Shown: one piece after another, positions 43,262 through 54,100 of the stretch
Position numbering within the stretch: the stretch's first letter is position 1
How the letters are laid out: every line of letters begins with the position of its first letter
Source: Trebonia sp963737285
Lineage (GTDB): Bacteria; Actinomycetota; Actinomycetes; Streptosporangiales; Streptosporangiaceae
Assembly: GCA_963737285.1 (NCBI GenBank)
Contig: CAVTRT010000001.1
Location: 558,001 to 622,000, forward strand
Length of the DNA stretch: 64,000 nucleotides
Direction: 5' to 3'
Translations under genes and position numbers: made by a program
The notes under the pieces: generated by a model
The model's database searches: none
The model's input: only the letters and a program-made list of their open reading frames with translations
Told to the model about the DNA's origin: nothing

Positions 43262-43828
43262 ATGACTTATCCCGCATCGCCAAATCCTGCTACCAGCGAC
43301 CGTGTCCGGCCAGACTCCAGCCGGTTCTGGGCGGGCGGCGTGGCGACCGCGGTCGTCGCGGCGCTGATCGCGCTGGTCGGCATTCTGATCTGCCGGTGGA
43401 CGCTCGCTATCCCGATCCTGGCGCCGGCCGGCGCGGGCATGTGGGGCGACGCGCACACTGGCGAGTACGTCGTCGCGGCGGCGCTCGTCGCGCTAGCCGC
43501 GGCCGCGCTGCTGTACCTGCTCGTGCTGGGCACGCCGCGACCGGGACTCTTCTTCGGCTGGATCATGGGACTGGCCACGCTTGTCGCGGTCGTGTACCCG
43601 TTCAGCACGAGTGCGCCAGTCGCCCAGAAGATCGCCACAGCGGTCGTTGACCTCGTGCTTGGCGTCGCGATTGCCTCCCTGCTCAACGCGGTCGCGTCCC
43701 GGGCCGTCCAGCTAGCTGGCCCGCCGCCTACCCGCCCGGACTCTGCGTGGGTGCCCGGCCAGCGCGAGGACCTGCCGACACAGCCGAACTACGCGCCCCG
43801 GGGCCGCGCTCCCCGGCAGTGGGAGTAG
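43262..43828 (+). CDS. DUF6069-like membrane protein
   Basis: 188 residues with four membrane helices, at about 25-48 (WAGGVATAVVAALIALVGILI), 66-90 (YVVAAALVALAAAALLYLLVL), 96-113 and 122-142. The loop GDAHTGEYVVAAAL and the end helix DLVLGVAIASLLNAVASRAV fit DUF6069. Function unknown. Convergent with the phosphoribosyltransferase gene, 3 nt apart. Confidence 0.75.
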   Translation: MTYPASPNPATSDRVRPDSSRFWAGGVATAVVAALIALVGILICRWTLAIPILAPAGAGMWGDAHTGEYVVAAALVALAAAALLYLLVLGTPRPGLFFGWIMGLATLVAVVYPFSTSAPVAQKIATAVVDLVLGVAIASLLNAVASRAVQLAGPPPTRPDSAWVPGQREDLPTQPNYAPRGRAPRQWE

Positions 43829-43831
43829 TAG

Positions 43832-44482
43832 CTAGCTAGCTGGCCGTGAGGACGCCTGCTCGCGAAGCAGTTGGAGCACCTCCTCGTCGGAGGTCTGCGA
43901 GAAGTTGGCGTACCACTGTCCGACCGCCAGGAAATCCGCCGGCGTGTGGAGGCAAATCACCTCGTCGGCGAGATCCGCCATCCGGGCTCCCGTCTCGGCG
44001 GCGCAGACTGGGACGGCCAGCACAAGCCGCTGCGGGCGTTCGCGGCGCAGCGCACGCAGCGCCGCCTCGGCGGTAACGCCCGTGGCCAGCCCGTCATCGA
44101 CCACGATGACGGGCTTGCCCGCCAGCGCAGGCAGTGGCCTGCCGTCACGGTAGACAGTGGCCCGACGGGCCAGTTCCGCGCGCTCCGGTCCCGCCAGCTC
44201 CAGCAACTCCGCCGGCCCTAGGCCAATGTTCGCCGCCACGGCGGACGCGACGGGCTCGTCGGCGCCCTCAGCGATCGCCCCGACGCCGAACTCCGGGTTT
44301 CCTGGCGCGCCGATCTTGCGAGACACGAAAACATCGAACGTCGTGCCGAGCGCGCCTGCCACCTGTGCCGCGACCGGGACGCCACCGCGGGGCAGCCCCA
44401 GGACCACAGGGTCGCGAAGGCCAAGGTCCCGCAGGCGCCGGCCGAGCTGGCGTCCGCCGTCGGCTCTGTCTTGGAACAGCAT
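43832..44482 (-). CDS. Phosphoribosyltransferase-family protein
   Basis: 216 residues. The PRPP-binding loop is VIVVDDGLATGVT, and an upstream LGLPRGGVPVAAQVAGAL plus SRKIGAPGNPEFGVGAIAEG are typical of the PRTase (ComF/Rv0571c-like) group often found in stress or dormancy regions. Substrate is unknown. It lies about 50 bp downstream of the ClpC-like gene on the same strand, so co-transcription is likely. Confidence 0.88.
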   Translation of the reverse strand: MLFQDRADGGRQLGRRLRDLGLRDPVVLGLPRGGVPVAAQVAGALGTTFDVFVSRKIGAPGNPEFGVGAIAEGADEPVASAVAANIGLGPAELLELAGPERAELARRATVYRDGRPLPALAGKPVIVVDDGLATGVTAEAALRALRRERPQRLVLAVPVCAAETGARMADLADEVICLHTPADFLAVGQWYANFSQTSDEEVLQLLREQASSRPAS

Positions 44483-44530
44483 GATCGGATCCTCCTTCTC
44501 TCAAGGCTCGCTGGCCTTGCCGCGCCGCGA

Positions 44531-47040
44531 CTACTGCCGCTGGCCAGCAGGGACGCGGAAGGCGAGCGAGTTTCCCTCCCGGGTCACGGTCAGGTGCTGC
44601 CCCGGCGTAACCCGGCCGTCGAGCAGCATTGAGGAGAGCCGGTTGCCCACCTCCCGCTGGATGGTGCGGCGCAGTGGCCGGGCACCCCACTCCGGCTGGT
44701 AGCCCCGCCTCGCCAGCCATTCGATCGCCTCGGGAGTGAAGTCCACGGTGACAGCCTGTGCGCGTAGCTGCCGGACCGTCTGCTCCAGCAGCAGCTCAGT
44801 GATCTGCCGCAGTTGCTCCTCATCGAGTTGCCGGAAGACGATGATCTCATCGACGCGGTTGAGGAACTCGGGACGGAAGGACTCCCGAAGCCGCGCCATG
44901 ATCCGGTCCCGCAGCGGCTGGTCGTCGGGTCCGCCATCGGTCGCGCCGAAGCCCAGGGCTCGCCTGCCGATCACATCCGACCCCAGGTTGCTGGTCATGA
45001 TGACGACCGTGTTCTTGAAGTCCACCGTGCGCCCCTGCCCGTCGGTCAGCCGGCCGTCGTCGAGGACTTGCAGCAGGATGTTGAACACGTCCGGGTGCGC
45101 CTTCTCGATCTCGTCGAGCAGCAACACGGCGTACGGCCTGCGGCGTACGGCCTCGGTCAGCTGCCCCGCTTCCTCGTAGCCGACATATCCCGGAGGGGCT
45201 CGACCAGCCTGCTCAGGGTGTGACGCTCCTGGAACTCGCTCATGTCAATCCGGACCATGCGATCCTCGTCCCCGAACAGTGCCTCAGCCAGCGCCCGGGC
45301 GAGCTCGGTCTTGCCGACGCCAGTGGGGCCGAGGAACAGGAAGCTGCCGATGGGCCGGTCCGGGTCCCCCAGCCCGGCCCGTGACCGCCGGACCGCCTCG
45401 GCGACGGACGCCACCGCCTCGTCTTGCCCGATGACCCTGCGGTGCAGGTGCTCCTCAAGCCGAAGCAGCCGGTCTTTCTCCTCCTCGGTGAGTTGCGACG
45501 CTGGGATGCCGGTCGCCCGGGAAACCACCTCCGCGATGTCGTCGGCGGTTACCTTCGGCACGGCCTTAGTCGTCTTGTCCTCGCCGGAGGCGCTTTCCAC
45601 GCGCTGCCTGAGCTCGGTGATCTCGTCGCGCAAGGTGGTGGCGCGGGCGTAGTCCTCCTCTGCCACGGCCTCGTCCTTTTCCATGCGCAGCTGCTCTAGG
45701 CGCTGCTCTAGCTCCCGCTGATCGCGCGCGGGTGTCTTTGTGCGCAGCCGCACCCGCGCGCCCGCCTGGTCGATCAGGTCGATCGCCTTGTCTGGCAGGA
45801 ACCGGTCGATGATGTAGCGATCGGACAGTTCCACCGCGGCGACTAGGGCCTCGTCAGTGAACCGGACCTGGTGGTGGGCCTCGTACCGGTCCCGCAGCCC
45901 GCACAAGATTTCTATGGTGTCGTGAACTGAGGGCTCGGGCACGAGAATCGGCTGGAATCGCCGTTCCAGGGCGGCGTCCTTCTCGATGTCGCGGCGGTAC
46001 TCATCTACCGTCGTGGCCCCGATAATGTGCAGCTCGCCACGGGCGAGCGCGGGCTTCAGCATGTTGGCGGCACCCATCGCGCCCTCGGCGGCGCCCGCGC
46101 CAACGACGGTGTGCAGTTCGTCAATAAAGACGATCAAGTCGTCGCGATGGGCGCGGATCTCGTCGATGACGTTCTTCAGCCGTTCCTCGAAATCTCCCCG
46201 GTAACGGGTGCCGGCGACCATTCCGCCGAGGTCCAGCTGCACGAGGCGTTTGTCGCGCAGCGTGTCCGGGACCTCCCCGTCGATGATGCGCTGCGCGAGA
46301 CCCTCCACGATCGCGGTCTTGCCAACGCCAGGCTCGCCTATGAGCACGGGATTGTTCTTCGTCCGTCGGGAAAGCACCTCGACCGTCTGCTCGATCTCCT
46401 GCTCCCGGCCGACCACCGGGTCTATCCGGCCCTCCCGCGCCGCGGCGGTCAGGTCGGCGCCGAACTGGTCCACGGTGGGCGTCTCGGACGGAGGCTGCCC
46501 GTTGCCCTGGCGGCCGCCGCCCGCGACGACGTTCTGGAGCGCTTCAGGAGTGGCCCGCTGATCCCGCAGCACGCGTCCAGCGGCCGACTCCGGGTTGACG
46601 GCCAGTGCGAAGAGCAGGTGCTCAGGCCCGATGTACGAGGTACCGAAGGCGCGGGAAATCTGCCGCGCATCCAGCAGCGCCCGCTTGGCCGAGGGCGTGA
46701 GGCTGGGCAGGTCGTCTCGGGGCTGGCCGCGCTGGGCGCGAGACTCAACGTCGCGCGCGATGGCATCTGGGTCCGCCCCGGCCGCCGTCAGCAGCCGGCG
46801 CACCGGCTCCTGCTGGCACGCCGCCCACAGCAGGTGATCGGTGTCCAGGTCCGGATCGCCCCACTGCGAAGCCTGGGTGGCCGCGTCCTGGAGCAGCTCC
46901 TTCGATTGCGCTGTGAGCAACTGGCCGATGTCCACACGCTGGACCGGCCGGCCGGGCACCGCGCCGCCGAAGAATCGGGCTAGGAACTCATCGAATGGAC
47001 TAGCGCCAAAGTCGCCAAGCCCATACGGGTGGTAGGCCAT
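44531..47040 (-). pseudogene. ClpC-like AAA+ unfoldase, one-base frameshift
   Basis: ATG 47040 follows AGGGAG. After a Gly/Phe-rich lead (PYGLGDFGASPFDEFLARFFGG) come a Clp N domain, first AAA (GEPGVGKT, VFIDELHTVVGAG), a UVR-like helix (EKDEAVAEEDYARATTLRDEI) and second AAA (GPTGVGKTELARAL). The frame breaks near 45201 at SRLVE. Adding one G gives GAPPGYVGYEEAGQL, and the other frame runs on with LLLDEIEKAHPDVFNILLQVLDDGRLTD and the C-terminal domain to 44531. Repaired length is 836. It unfolds proteins for ClpP or for disaggregation; this short-headed form differs from housekeeping ClpC1. Confidence 0.88.
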
Positions 47041-47309
47041 GATGCGCATCTCCCTGACCGTCAGTGGCTGGCGTCGGCTGTTGGTAGCGGCGCCCCAAGT
47101 CGCCGGCCTACCCGCAGCCTGCCCGGGCAAACGGCGACCATGCACGCCCGCACCCAATCGCGCTGGGACTGTCCGCCACGTGGCTTGTGTTTCCGGTGGT
47201 GCGACGGAGGCAGGATGCTACGGACCTTGTCGGAGAAAGTCGACGGCAGTCAGCCTCGTGGCCTGAGAAATGGACATAAACCTTCGCGCCCGCCCCTATT
47301 ATCGGGGGC

Positions 47310-48632
47310 ATGTGGCCGACGGGTTGCGTCCCCCGGTGGCGGGCAACCGGCGGTTCCGGCGTCATGCCGGCTGGGCCTGCCCTGACAACCCTGAGATCGA
47401 TGGTCGCTCGCCTCGCGTCAGTCTCCCGGGGCGCTGGAATCGTTTATATCGTCATTCAGGTCATCATTTGGCACTCTTTCTACACGGCTGTGCCATGGCG
47501 CCTGACGGCTCCCGTCATAGCCGTGGCATGGGCGGCGGCTGTACTGGCCTACCTGCGCAGAGGCTGGCCATCCCCTCTTCTCGCCTGCGTGGATTGCGCT
47601 GTTTACCTGGGACTCGCGCTCGGCGCCCAGGAGTGCGTGCCACCAAATGTCCGTGACGACGCGTTCAGCTGGCTGGTGATCAGCATGTCGGGCCAGCTCA
47701 GCGTCGTCGTTTGGTATGCGCCTGACCTGCTCTTCGTGCTGCTGGCTGTTGTCTCGCCCGCGGCCTACTGGGTCGGCGCGATCCTGCAGCCCGTTTCGGA
47801 CCCTGGGACGCTGGCGGGGGCAGTGATCTTGCTAATCATCATCGGGCTGCTGCATATCTATGCCCGGCAGGAACTCTACGGGCGCGCCGCCGCCGCGGAC
47901 GCCGAACTGAACCGGGCCGACCAAGCCGCCAGCGCGCAGTACGCCATCTTGTGCAGGGCGACAGAACGCCGCGAGCACGAGCGCCTGCTGCACGACACGG
48001 TCCTGAACACGCTCACCGCGCTGGCGCGAGCCGGAGGCGATGACTTGGCCGAGGTGGTGAACAGGTGCCGGGGGGACGTGGCCCTGATGGAAGTCGCGCT
48101 CACGGACCCCGGTGACCTGGCCGCGGATGCCGGGCATCCGTCGCCGGACTTGCTCAGCGAGGTGCGGGCTGTCGCCGCCGACATGAGCGCTCGCGGCCTG
48201 GACGTCCACGTCGAGACCGAGGACGGAGAAGCTCCCGATATACCCCCACGGGTCGCCATCGCGATCTCGAACGCCGTGCGCGAGGCCCTGTCAAACGTGG
48301 CTGAACACGCCGGGACAGGGGAGGCGTGGGTACAGGTCCGCCAGACGGTGCTGGAGGCAGACGCGGAGGTCTCGCGCCGCCTGGATGTGATCGTGCGTGA
48401 CAGGGGCATCGGGTTTGACCTTGCCCGCGTCGACCAGACACGGCTGGGCCTCAGGAGGTCCATTGCGGAGCGTGCCGCCGACTGCGGCGGGCAGGCGTCG
48501 ATCTGGTCACAGCCGGGGTATGGCACTGTGGTGCGCCTGTCTTGGCCCGCGTCCCCGCGCGCGGGCCCGCCAGATTCACGCGACCGCGCGCAGGCCGGCA
48601 GTTTCCTCGATCAGGAGAGCCTGCTGTGGTGA
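47310..48632 (+). CDS. Sensor histidine kinase, NarL-system type
   Basis: 440 residues from ATG 47310; ATGs at 47364 and 47400 are also possible. About five membrane helices lie between residues 44 and 185. The dimerisation helix has RREHERLLHDTVLNTLTALARAGG with His228 as likely phosphate acceptor (HisKA_3 style). The ATPase part shows NAVREALSNVAEHAG (N box, 321-335) and DRGIGF (364-369). It is divergent from clpC-like and is first of three coupled genes ending in a LuxR-type regulator. The signal is unknown. Confidence 0.85.
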   Translation: MWPTGCVPRWRATGGSGVMPAGPALTTLRSMVARLASVSRGAGIVYIVIQVIIWHSFYTAVPWRLTAPVIAVAWAAAVLAYLRRGWPSPLLACVDCAVYLGLALGAQECVPPNVRDDAFSWLVISMSGQLSVVVWYAPDLLFVLLAVVSPAAYWVGAILQPVSDPGTLAGAVILLIIIGLLHIYARQELYGRAAAADAELNRADQAASAQYAILCRATERREHERLLHDTVLNTLTALARAGGDDLAEVVNRCRGDVALMEVALTDPGDLAADAGHPSPDLLSEVRAVAADMSARGLDVHVETEDGEAPDIPPRVAIAISNAVREALSNVAEHAGTGEAWVQVRQTVLEADAEVSRRLDVIVRDRGIGFDLARVDQTRLGLRRSIAERAADCGGQASIWSQPGYGTVVRLSWPASPRAGPPDSRDRAQAGSFLDQESLLW

Positions 48633-49765
48633 GCTACCAGAAGGTCGCGCGGGACACCGTAGAGGTCGGGTTGACCCGCGCGGTCGTGCTCCTTTCGGTG
48701 GTCTTGCCGTCCGTCGCGGTGGTCCAGGTGCTGGCCAATTCGCGTCAGTACCTTCAGCCGGCTGTCGCGATCGCGGCATGGCTGGTGGTCCTCGCCGCTG
48801 CGGCATGGCTTGTGCCGCGCATGCGCACGGGCGGTCTCGCCGCCGGCGAGACGGCGGCGGCCATCACGATCGCGGCCGCAGCCGTGGCCGCCATCGGGGT
48901 GACCCATCGGCCGCATGGCGGTCCAGGGAGCATCGACCTGGGTATCTTGGGCACGTCGTGGCTGCTTGCGCTGGTTGTGATGAGCCGTCCGGCCCGGGTG
49001 TGGATTCCGGGAGCGCTGCTCGTGTTCGTCGTCCATGGGGCGCTCCTCCTGCAAGACGATGGGCTGAACCCGACGAGCCTGTCCCAGCTCATGGCCTCTG
49101 GTTACATCATGGCGGCCATCTTGATCGCTTTCGCGGCCTCTCGCCCGACCTTGGCTACGCACGCCAGCATGGCCGCGCGCCGGGCCTCGCTGGCAAGCAG
49201 GACGGCGGCCGAGCGTGCCGCAGCCGCCGCCATCCAGCACGAGCGCCGCAGCAGGCTCGCGGTGCTTGAGGGGCAGGCGCTTCCGCTGCTGCGCGGCATA
49301 GCCGACGGGATGCTGGATCCCGCCACGGACGACGTACGAGAGCAGTGTGCCCGGCACGCGGCGGTACTGCGGCATTCCCTCGCCAGCCCGGCGGCCGAAA
49401 CCAGCGAACTGGTGGCCGCGCTGGAGCCGGCGCTGCGAGCCGCGCATGAGCGAGGCCTGCTGGTGACCGTCCAGCTCATCGGCGACCCGGGAACTACGCA
49501 CCCGTACATCGCGCACGCGGTCCTGACGGCAGTGGAAGCCGCACTCAGCGCGCTGCCTCCGCATCAGGTCATCCTCACGGTGCTCGCATCCGGCAATGAT
49601 GCGGAGCTGTACCTGACGTTCGGCCTGCCGCCGCGAAACCCGCCCGACCTGACGCGCATCGGGCTGGACCTGCCCGCAGCGGTGCGCTGGCACGCCGCGA
49701 CGGTTATGACGGAGACCGGTGGGGGATGCCTCGAGGTTAGCTGGCGGAAGGACGGTGCCTCGTGA
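48629..49765 (+). CDS. Kinase-like membrane protein without the catalytic motifs
   Basis: 378 residues. GTG 48629 overlaps the kinase stop (GTGA) with AGGAG upstream. Five or six membrane helices occupy about 20-180. A long helix AARRASLASRTAAERAAAAAIQHERRSRLAVLEGQALPLLRGIADG resembles a dimerisation helix but lacks the H-D/E pair in kinase context. The C-terminal part (YIAHAVLTAVEAALSALPPHQVILTV) looks like an ATPase lobe without N-box Asn or G boxes. It is probably a pseudokinase partner of the upstream sensor. Its stop overlaps the regulator's start. Confidence 0.7.
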   Translation: MSYQKVARDTVEVGLTRAVVLLSVVLPSVAVVQVLANSRQYLQPAVAIAAWLVVLAAAAWLVPRMRTGGLAAGETAAAITIAAAAVAAIGVTHRPHGGPGSIDLGILGTSWLLALVVMSRPARVWIPGALLVFVVHGALLLQDDGLNPTSLSQLMASGYIMAAILIAFAASRPTLATHASMAARRASLASRTAAERAAAAAIQHERRSRLAVLEGQALPLLRGIADGMLDPATDDVREQCARHAAVLRHSLASPAAETSELVAALEPALRAAHERGLLVTVQLIGDPGTTHPYIAHAVLTAVEAALSALPPHQVILTVLASGNDAELYLTFGLPPRNPPDLTRIGLDLPAAVRWHAATVMTETGGGCLEVSWRKDGAS

Positions 49766-50409
49766 CCGACGTCATTGACGTCGCGGCCGTCGATGACCAC
49801 CCGATCATCTTGGAAAGCCTCGCGGGCTGGGTCATGAAGGATGAGGACGATATCCAGGTCGTCGCCACCTCGGCGACTGTGGGAGCCTTGCTCGCTGGAC
49901 CTGGACGTAGCGCGGACGTCGTCCTGCTCGATCTTGACCTTGCCGACGGGACCACCGTGGAGGGCAACGTGGCCGCCATCCTCGCGGCAGGTCCAGCGGT
50001 CCTGGTTCTGTCGGCGTCCGAGCGGCCGCTCGCCGTCCGGGCAGCGATTCACGCCGGCGCGCGGGGGTACGCCCTGAAGAACGAGCCGTCCGACCAGATA
50101 CGTTTGGCGATCAGGGAGGTGGCCGCGGGCAGGGACTGGGTCTCCCCGCGTCTGGCTTACATCCTCGCTACCGACGACGCCGCCGACAGGCCGACTCTCA
50201 GCAATCAGGAAAAACGCGTCCTTCAACTCTACGCTACAGGCATGCCGATGAAATCCGTGGCGAAGAGGATGGAGATCGGCGAGGAGACCGTCAAGCAGTA
50301 CCTCGGGCGCGTGCGTGAAAAATACGCGCGCGCGGGACGTGCCGCGCCAACCAAAATAGAGCTGTACTATCGAGCCGTCGAGGACGGGCATCTCCCCCCA
50401 CCTCCATAA
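49762..50409 (+). CDS. LuxR/NarL-family response regulator
   Basis: 215 residues, GTG start overlapping the previous stop. Receiver: VAAVDDHPIIL with the acidic pair, VVLLDLDLADG with Asp57, then VLVLSASE and the Lys switch GYALKNE. Helix-turn-helix near 145-205: LSNQEKRVLQLYATGMPMKSVAKRMEIGEETVKQYLGRVREKY. It receives phosphate from the kinase two genes upstream. The HTH is slightly unusual (NQEKRVLQLYATG versus the usual TxREREVLxLxAxG). A terminator hairpin follows at 50497. Confidence 0.9.
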   Translation: MTDVIDVAAVDDHPIILESLAGWVMKDEDDIQVVATSATVGALLAGPGRSADVVLLDLDLADGTTVEGNVAAILAAGPAVLVLSASERPLAVRAAIHAGARGYALKNEPSDQIRLAIREVAAGRDWVSPRLAYILATDDAADRPTLSNQEKRVLQLYATGMPMKSVAKRMEIGEETVKQYLGRVREKYARAGRAAPTKIELYYRAVEDGHLPPPP

Positions 50410-50496
50410 TTCGCTCCCCCCTCCGCGAATGAGGAGTAAGGAAATGCCCGTCCCCGACCTGCATTGCTAACTTACATTCGGCAGGCGGCTGTGTCA

Positions 50497-50516
50497 TGAC
50501 CCCCATCAGGGGGTCA
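50497..50516 (+). terminator. Hairpin terminator after the response regulator
   Basis: TGACCCCC-ATCA-GGGGGTCA, perfect 8-bp stem, 88 nt after the stop; no T-run. Confidence 0.5.
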
Positions 50517-51064
50517 GGCGGTCCATCACGGTGGCCAATACCGGCCAGACTAGCTATGCTAGCGTGACCGGGCATGACCGGGCGTGACCGTCACCGACAG
50601 TCGCGGCTTCGGCGCGGGCTGGGTCCCAGCCATTCCGGGCCCGGTGACCGGGAGAGCCGCCCTGAGCGCGGCGCGTAAAGGTTGCGGGGTAACGGGTCAG
50701 GCGGGCATCGGGCGGGAGGACGCAGTGACGCTGACGCGTCGCGCTGCGGCAGTCGCCGCCATGAAACTTGCTGCAAATTCTTGCAAATGATTAGCCTTTG
50801 AAGGCGATCCGGTGACCGAAGTCTGTCGGTAAGTTCCGCAAGAGACCCCACTAGTCCCATCAGTCTCATGAGTCCCATCGTCGCGGCTCGATAAGGCGCA
50901 TGGCTTGCCTGAAGGTCGATAATTTTCAGGTCATCGTTTACTTATTGCGTTACCTTGTCGTTAATGTTATGTTCCGCTTGACCAGGTACTTCACCAAGAT
51001 CAGCGCTGATCCAGGCCCCCAGCGCTCGCCGCGGCAGCCATCCCTGCCGCCGCCCCTGCCGGGC

Positions 51065-51118
51065 GGCGGCCACCACCGCCCTTGCCATAAGGGCGGCCAC
51101 CACCGCCCCTTCCATAAG
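51065..51118. repeat. 27-nt tandem repeat with hairpins in the glucanase leader
   Basis: Two 27-bp units (start GGCGGCCACCACCGCC) plus a partial third. Each contains CCGCCC(C)TT paired with AAGGGCGG across CCAT, so the leader mRNA can form two small stems just before the ribosome site AGGGAAAGG. Confidence 0.75.
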
Positions 51119-51150
51119 GGCGGCAGCTATACCCCCCATCAGGGAAAGGC

Positions 51151-54100
51151 ATGCACGTGTTGTCCACTCGTCACAAGTCACCAGGCGGTCAGCCCGCCAG
51201 GGAAAGACGCCACCGCTTCCGACTGACCGCCACAGCGGCAGCCGTCGTCACCGTGCTCGGCGCAGCGTCCGCGCTTGCCGTCGCGGCGCCAACGCTTGCC
51301 GTCGCGGCGCCAACGGCCACAACACCCGGCCCTGGCACACCACCGTACACGGCCCAGTCCCCCTTCGACGTCCCGAGTGGCACGGGCGCGACCGTCCCGT
51401 TCACCGAGTACGAGGCGGAGAACGGGAGCTACACCGGCACGGTCATCGGCCCGTCCTTCACCCAGGGCACCCTGGCGAGCGAGGCATCCGGACGGGAAGC
51501 GGTGCAGCTGACCGCCCAGGGTCAGTACGTGCAGTTCACGCTGACCAACCCGGCCAACGCGTTCGACCTGCACTACGCGCTGAGCCAGGGCGAGTCCGGC
51601 ACGCTGTCGGTGTACGTGAACGGTACCAAGCTCAGCCAGGAGCTCTCACTTACCTCGGCCTACAGTGACATCTCGACGCCGAGCATCACCGGCAGCGACA
51701 CCCACAAGTTCTACGACGACGCCCGGATGATGTTCAGCCAGACATACCCGGCGGGCACCACCGTCCGCTTCGAGGTGGACTCGGGCGACACGGCCGTCCC
51801 GTACACGCTTGACGTGGCTGACTTCTACAACGTGCCGGCCGCTCTCACCCAGCCGGCCAACACGATCTCGGTCGTCAGCGAGGGCGCCGACCCGACGGGC
51901 GTGAACGACTCGACCAGCGCGTTCCGCAACGCGATCACCGCGGCGAACGCCGCTGGCGAAGCGGTGTGGATCCCGGCGGGCACCTTCCTCGTGGGCTCCG
52001 CGCTCCAGGTGAACTCGGCGACGATCGAGGGCGCCGGCGACTGGTACTCGCAGATCAAGACCAACGAGTTCATCGACAACACCTCGGCCATCTCTGGTGC
52101 GGTCAACCTCAGCAACTTCGCGATCCTCGGCGACACGGTCGGCCGGAACGACTCGAAGCGTTGAGAACGCGATTGACGGCTCGCTGGGCAGTGGCTGGAC
52201 GGTGAACGGGCTGTGGATCCAGGACACGAACGTCGGGCTCTGGCTCCAGTACGGCAACAGCAACTGCACGGTGGAAAACAGCGTCATCGAGTCCACCGAC
52301 GCGGATGGCGTCAACTTCAACGGTAACGCCACCAACTGCACCGTGAAGAACAACTTCATCCGCGGCACCGGCGATGACAGCCTGGCGATCTGGTCGTACC
52401 CCGCCTTGGACTCCGACATCACGTTCGCCAACAACACCATTGTCGCGCCGACTCTGGCCAACGGCATCGCCGATTACGGCGGCTCGAACAACACCATCTC
52501 CAACAATGTGGTGGCGGACGACAACGCGCTGGGCAGCGGCATAGACATCTCCAACGAGCAGTTCCTGCAGCCCGGCTTCGTCCCGCTGACCGGAACGATC
52601 AACGTTACGGGCAATTACCTGATCCGCGCCGGTGCGTACAACCCGAACTGGGTCCACCCGATGGGCGCGGTCCAGTTCGACGCCTACGACACCCCGTTCA
52701 CTGGCGTCACCGTGAATTACAGCGGCGGCGCGATCCTGGACAGCCCTTACGAGGCCTTCGAACTCGTCAGCGGCGATGGCGAAGGGAACGCCATCAGTGG
52801 CCTGAACATCAGCGACGTCAACGTGCAGAACGTGGGCACGACCGTCATGCAGGCCGAGACCTCGGGCTCGGCTAGCGTGAGCGGGGTAACCGCCAGTGGC
52901 GTCGGGGTGGCAGGTGCCTACAACTACGCGTACCCGTCAGATACGGCAGGCGCCTTCACCTTCAACCTCGGCAGCGGCAACTCCGGCTGGAGCACCACCC
53001 CGGTGCTCACCGCCTACCCCAACCCGGTGCAGGCAGGCTCGCTGACCGATTCGTCGTCGGTCCTGTCGTTCGGCGACGTGGCGTCAGGGGCGACCAGCTC
53101 GTCACAGGCGGTTACGATCACCAACCCGGGCCCCAATGCGGCCTCCGTCTCCTCGGTCAGCGTTAGCGGGCCGTTCAGCCAGACCAACACCTGCGGTACC
53201 TCCATCGCCGCGGGCAGCTCATGTACGGCCAACGTCACCTTCGCGCCGACGAGCGGTGGCCCCCTCACCGGCTCCCTGTCCGTTGCCAGCAGCGCGCCAG
53301 GCAGTCCGCTGACCATCTCCCTCACCGGCACCGGCGTCACTCCCACCACCGACCTGGCGCTGGGACAGCCGGCCACGGCGAGCAGCTACGAAGACACCTT
53401 CACCGCCTCCAACGTGACCGACGGAGATACCACCTCCTACTGGGAGAGCAGTGACGGTGCGGCGTACCCGCAGACAGTCGCGGTGAACCTGGGCTCGGTG
53501 CAGTCGATCGGGTCGCTCACGCTGGACCTGCCGCCGTCGACCGCCTGGGCGACCCGGTCCGAGACCCTGTCGGTCCTTGGCAGCACTAACGGCACGACGT
53601 TCAGCCAGATCGTCGGGTCTGCCACGTACACGTTCAACCCCGCCACCGGCAACACGGTGACGATCAGCCTGCCGTCGGGGACCAGTGCCCAGTACGTCGA
53701 GCTGAGCTTCACCGCCAACACCGGCTGGAGCGCCGCCCAGCTGTCGGAGCTCGAGGTCTTCCCCGGCACCGGCGGCGGAGGCACCAGCCCCGGTAGCGCC
53801 CTGACGGCGTCCCCGTCGAGCCTGTCGTTCGCCAGCACCACGGTGGGGTCGGCGAGCGCGGCGCAGACCGTGACGGTGTCCAACCCGAACACCAGCGCGG
53901 TGCCGGTGTCGTCGGTGTCCGCTAGCGGGCCGTTCAGCCAGACCAACACCTGTGGCAGCTCCATCGCCGCGGGCGGGTCGTGCACGGCCAGCGTCACCTT
54001 CTCCCCGACCGCGACCGGATCGGCGGCCGGCACCCTGTCGGTAGCCTCCAGCGCGACGGGCAGCCCGCTGACCGTGGCCCTGTCGGGTACTGGCGCCAGC

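Larger units (their letters stand above)
50410..51150. other. Intergenic region before the glucanase
   Basis: 741 bases. It contains a hairpin terminator (50497-50516), a short direct repeat CATGACCGGGCGTGACCG near 50573, an AT-rich likely promoter zone at 50880-50990 and a tandem repeat at 51065-51118. A 68-codon frame at 50584 is not called. Confidence 0.5.

Noticed and set aside
50584..50790. Small frame of 68 codons between the response regulator and the glucanase
   Set aside because: No conserved feature and no convincing start site; the region looks regulatory.
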